Assembly (NCBI GenBank): GCA_020852275.1
Contig: JADZBE010000007.1
Coordinates: 248,001-312,000 of the forward strand
DNA length: 64,000 bases
Reading direction: 5' to 3'
Source: Phycisphaerales bacterium
Lineage (GTDB): Bacteria; Planctomycetota; Phycisphaerae; UBA1845
Position 1 is the first letter of the stretch, and each line of letters opens with the position of its first letter. Shown piece after piece: positions 62,742-64,000 of the stretch. A program made the position numbers and the translations under genes. The notes below the pieces were generated by a model, which did no database searches, was not told where the DNA came from, and saw nothing but the letters and a program-made list of their open reading frames with translations.

Positions 62742-64000
62742 ATGTTTGAGATGACCAGCAGGGGGCGATTGCGCGAATCACTGAGGTTGTGGGTGATTGT
62801 CGGCCTGGTGCCGACGGCGGTCGCTATGGCGGCGGATCGGGGGCTGGATCGCATTGGCTCGCAGTCCGAAGAGCCGGCGGCGTGGGCGGCCTTCCGAGCC
62901 GCGCATCCCGGAGCGGATTTGTTCGCCCTGGAGGGGCGCGTCACGCGTGTGTATGGCCGGGCGTTCAGCTCCGGCGAATCTCCCGAGCAGTCGGCGGCCG
63001 CATTCCTCGGTCAACACAGCGATGTGTTTGGCGTGGAATCGGTGGATCTGGCTCCGGGGGGCATGATCGGCGACGACGAGTTCATCGTGCCGGTCATGTA
63101 TGTTCCCGAAGAAGGGGGCTTCCGCTTCACGCTGGTTTCCTACCGGCAAGTGACGGACGGGATTCCGGTTTTTCGCGCGGATGTTCGACTGCTGGCGCGC
63201 AACGAGGAAGGTTATCCGCTGGTGCTGGTCTCATCCGGACTGCGCGATCTGGGCGGCTTCCATGTATCGAGCTCGCCGATTTCCGAGCTGAACACAGAGA
63301 TGGCCTTCGCCGCGGCGCAGAAGGCCCATCCTGAACTCATCCAGGTCCTGAGTTCTGAGCTGGTCATCTGGGCGGGCGTGAACGACATGACGGTCTCGCC
63401 GGCGCTCGCTATTCAGGTCATGGCCGACAACGGGCTTGCCAATCAGCCCGACTACTCCAAGTGGCTCGTCCTGGCGGATGCGAACACCGGCGCGATCCTG
63501 TATGAGGAAGACCAGATTCGCCATACTGACATCGTGGGCAACGTGAGTGGCATGGCGACGCCCCTGGGCGTAGGCGCGGACATCTGCGGGACGGAAACCT
63601 CCGTGCCTCTGCCGTATGCGCGCGTGCTTGTTCAGGGCGGAAGCACGGCGTTTGCGGACGCGGCGGGCAACTTCACGATCCCCAACGGCGGCAACACGCA
63701 GGTGACCGTCGAGTCGGGCGTGCGCGGGCGGTGGTTCCGCGTCCGGTATGAAACCGGCGCCGAGGCAACCGTGCTGACGCAACAGGTCACGCCGCCGGGA
63801 CCAGCGAATTTCACACATAACTTGGCGAACAACAACGAGCTGATCCGGGCTGAAGTGAATGGCTATGTGCAGGCGAACGTCGTTCGCGATTTCACCCTGG
63901 TCCAGAATCCCAGTTACCCGACGATCGGCACGCAGCAGGAATTCCGGGTCAATGTGAACCTGTCCTCGACGTGCAACGCATTCTACGATGGCAGCTCGAT
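62742..64000 (+). CDS. Secreted thermolysin/fungalysin-type metalloprotease, 3' end outside window
   Basis: ATG 62742 follows AGGAGG. The frame stays open to the end of the window (419 codons). Signal peptide LWVIVGLVPTAVAMAADRG. The FTP-type propeptide region has AAAFLGQHSDVFGVESVDLA, TLVSYRQVTDGIPVFRADVR and SKWLVLADANTGAILYEE. A carboxypeptidase-regulatory-like beta domain (VSGMATPLGVG through FADAAGNFTIPNGGNTQVTV) follows. The last residues, SSTCNAFYDGSS, match the strand just before the HExxH helix in M36/M4-like proteases, so the catalytic site lies outside. Probably extracellular. Confidence 0.8.
   Translation, partial: MFEMTSRGRLRESLRLWVIVGLVPTAVAMAADRGLDRIGSQSEEPAAWAAFRAAHPGADLFALEGRVTRVYGRAFSSGESPEQSAAAFLGQHSDVFGVESVDLAPGGMIGDDEFIVPVMYVPEEGGFRFTLVSYRQVTDGIPVFRADVRLLARNEEGYPLVLVSSGLRDLGGFHVSSSPISELNTEMAFAAAQKAHPELIQVLSSELVIWAGVNDMTVSPALAIQVMADNGLANQPDYSKWLVLADANTGAILYEEDQIRHTDIVGNVSGMATPLGVGADICGTETSVPLPYARVLVQGGSTAFADAAGNFTIPNGGNTQVTVESGVRGRWFRVRYETGAEATVLTQQVTPPGPANFTHNLANNNELIRAEVNGYVQANVVRDFTLVQNPSYPTIGTQQEFRVNVNLSSTCNAFYDGSS

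Overview
The window is 64 kb of roughly 65% GC bacterial chromosome. Its gene content points to the phylum Planctomycetota, perhaps a Phycisphaerae-like or uncultured lineage. The evidence is an unusually enlarged SecA, an exosortase with an exosortase-type polysaccharide locus, RDD and secreted proteins with the typical planctomycete Cys-rich tails, a Kelch-propeller secreted protein, FloA/NfeD, LpxD, a futalosine-pathway MqnE, and short palindromic repeats that also sit inside genes. This is a judgement from gene content, not from a marker-gene tree.

Layout: secA (3' part only); an exported phosphoesterase, a HAD hydrolase and a membrane protein; ileS on the minus strand; a lower-GC island with a PIN toxin/antitoxin pair and a relic second antitoxin (10.3-12.0 kb); an exported di-haem cytochrome; a GT87-like membrane glycosyltransferase, yidD and a lipoprotein esterase; a wrecked IS200-type (RAYT-like) transposase among palindromes (18.3-18.6 kb); a ParA ATPase fused to a glycogen-binding domain; a triplicated-domain lipoprotein; a Kelch protein; a lexA operon with a clear promoter and a candidate SOS box; mqnE; an RDD protein; a GT4 glycosyltransferase; a dNTPase; a HIT hydrolase; and an RNase HII-like protein. 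An exopolysaccharide/exosortase operon (Wza-like, exosortase, Wzc-like kinase, then a DegT aminotransferase) covers 35-41 kb. The NfeD/NfeD/FloA membrane-domain operon covers 41.5-46 kb. After that come lpxD, a flavin reductase-like protein, an exosortase-type polysaccharide deacetylase with a methyltransferase, a DUF35/thiolase pair, a second lower-GC island (PIN toxin, 68-aa partner, trypsin-like protease, 54.2-55.8 kb), a glutaryl-CoA dehydrogenase-like gene with a broken 3' copy on the far side of the island, dacB, priA, and the 5' part of a secreted metalloprotease.

Cell-envelope themes dominate: protein export (SecA, YidD), envelope glycan export and chain-length control (Wza/Wzc/exosortase/DegT/GT4/deacetylase), lipid A (LpxD), peptidoglycan (DacB) and membrane microdomains (FloA/NfeD). 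Replication and repair are represented by PriA, LexA, RNase HII-like, the dNTPase and ParA.

The most unusual layer is the repeat load. Many intergenic spacers carry palindromes with 7-9 bp arms and a 3-nt loop, or 60-86 bp elements with terminal inverted repeats. Related sequence occurs in frame inside mqnE, the GT4 gene, the acyl-CoA dehydrogenase and the RDD gene, where it encodes low-complexity insertions. The transposase relic among these palindromes gives a plausible, unproven, mobilising agent. No rRNA, tRNA or CRISPR array was recognised.
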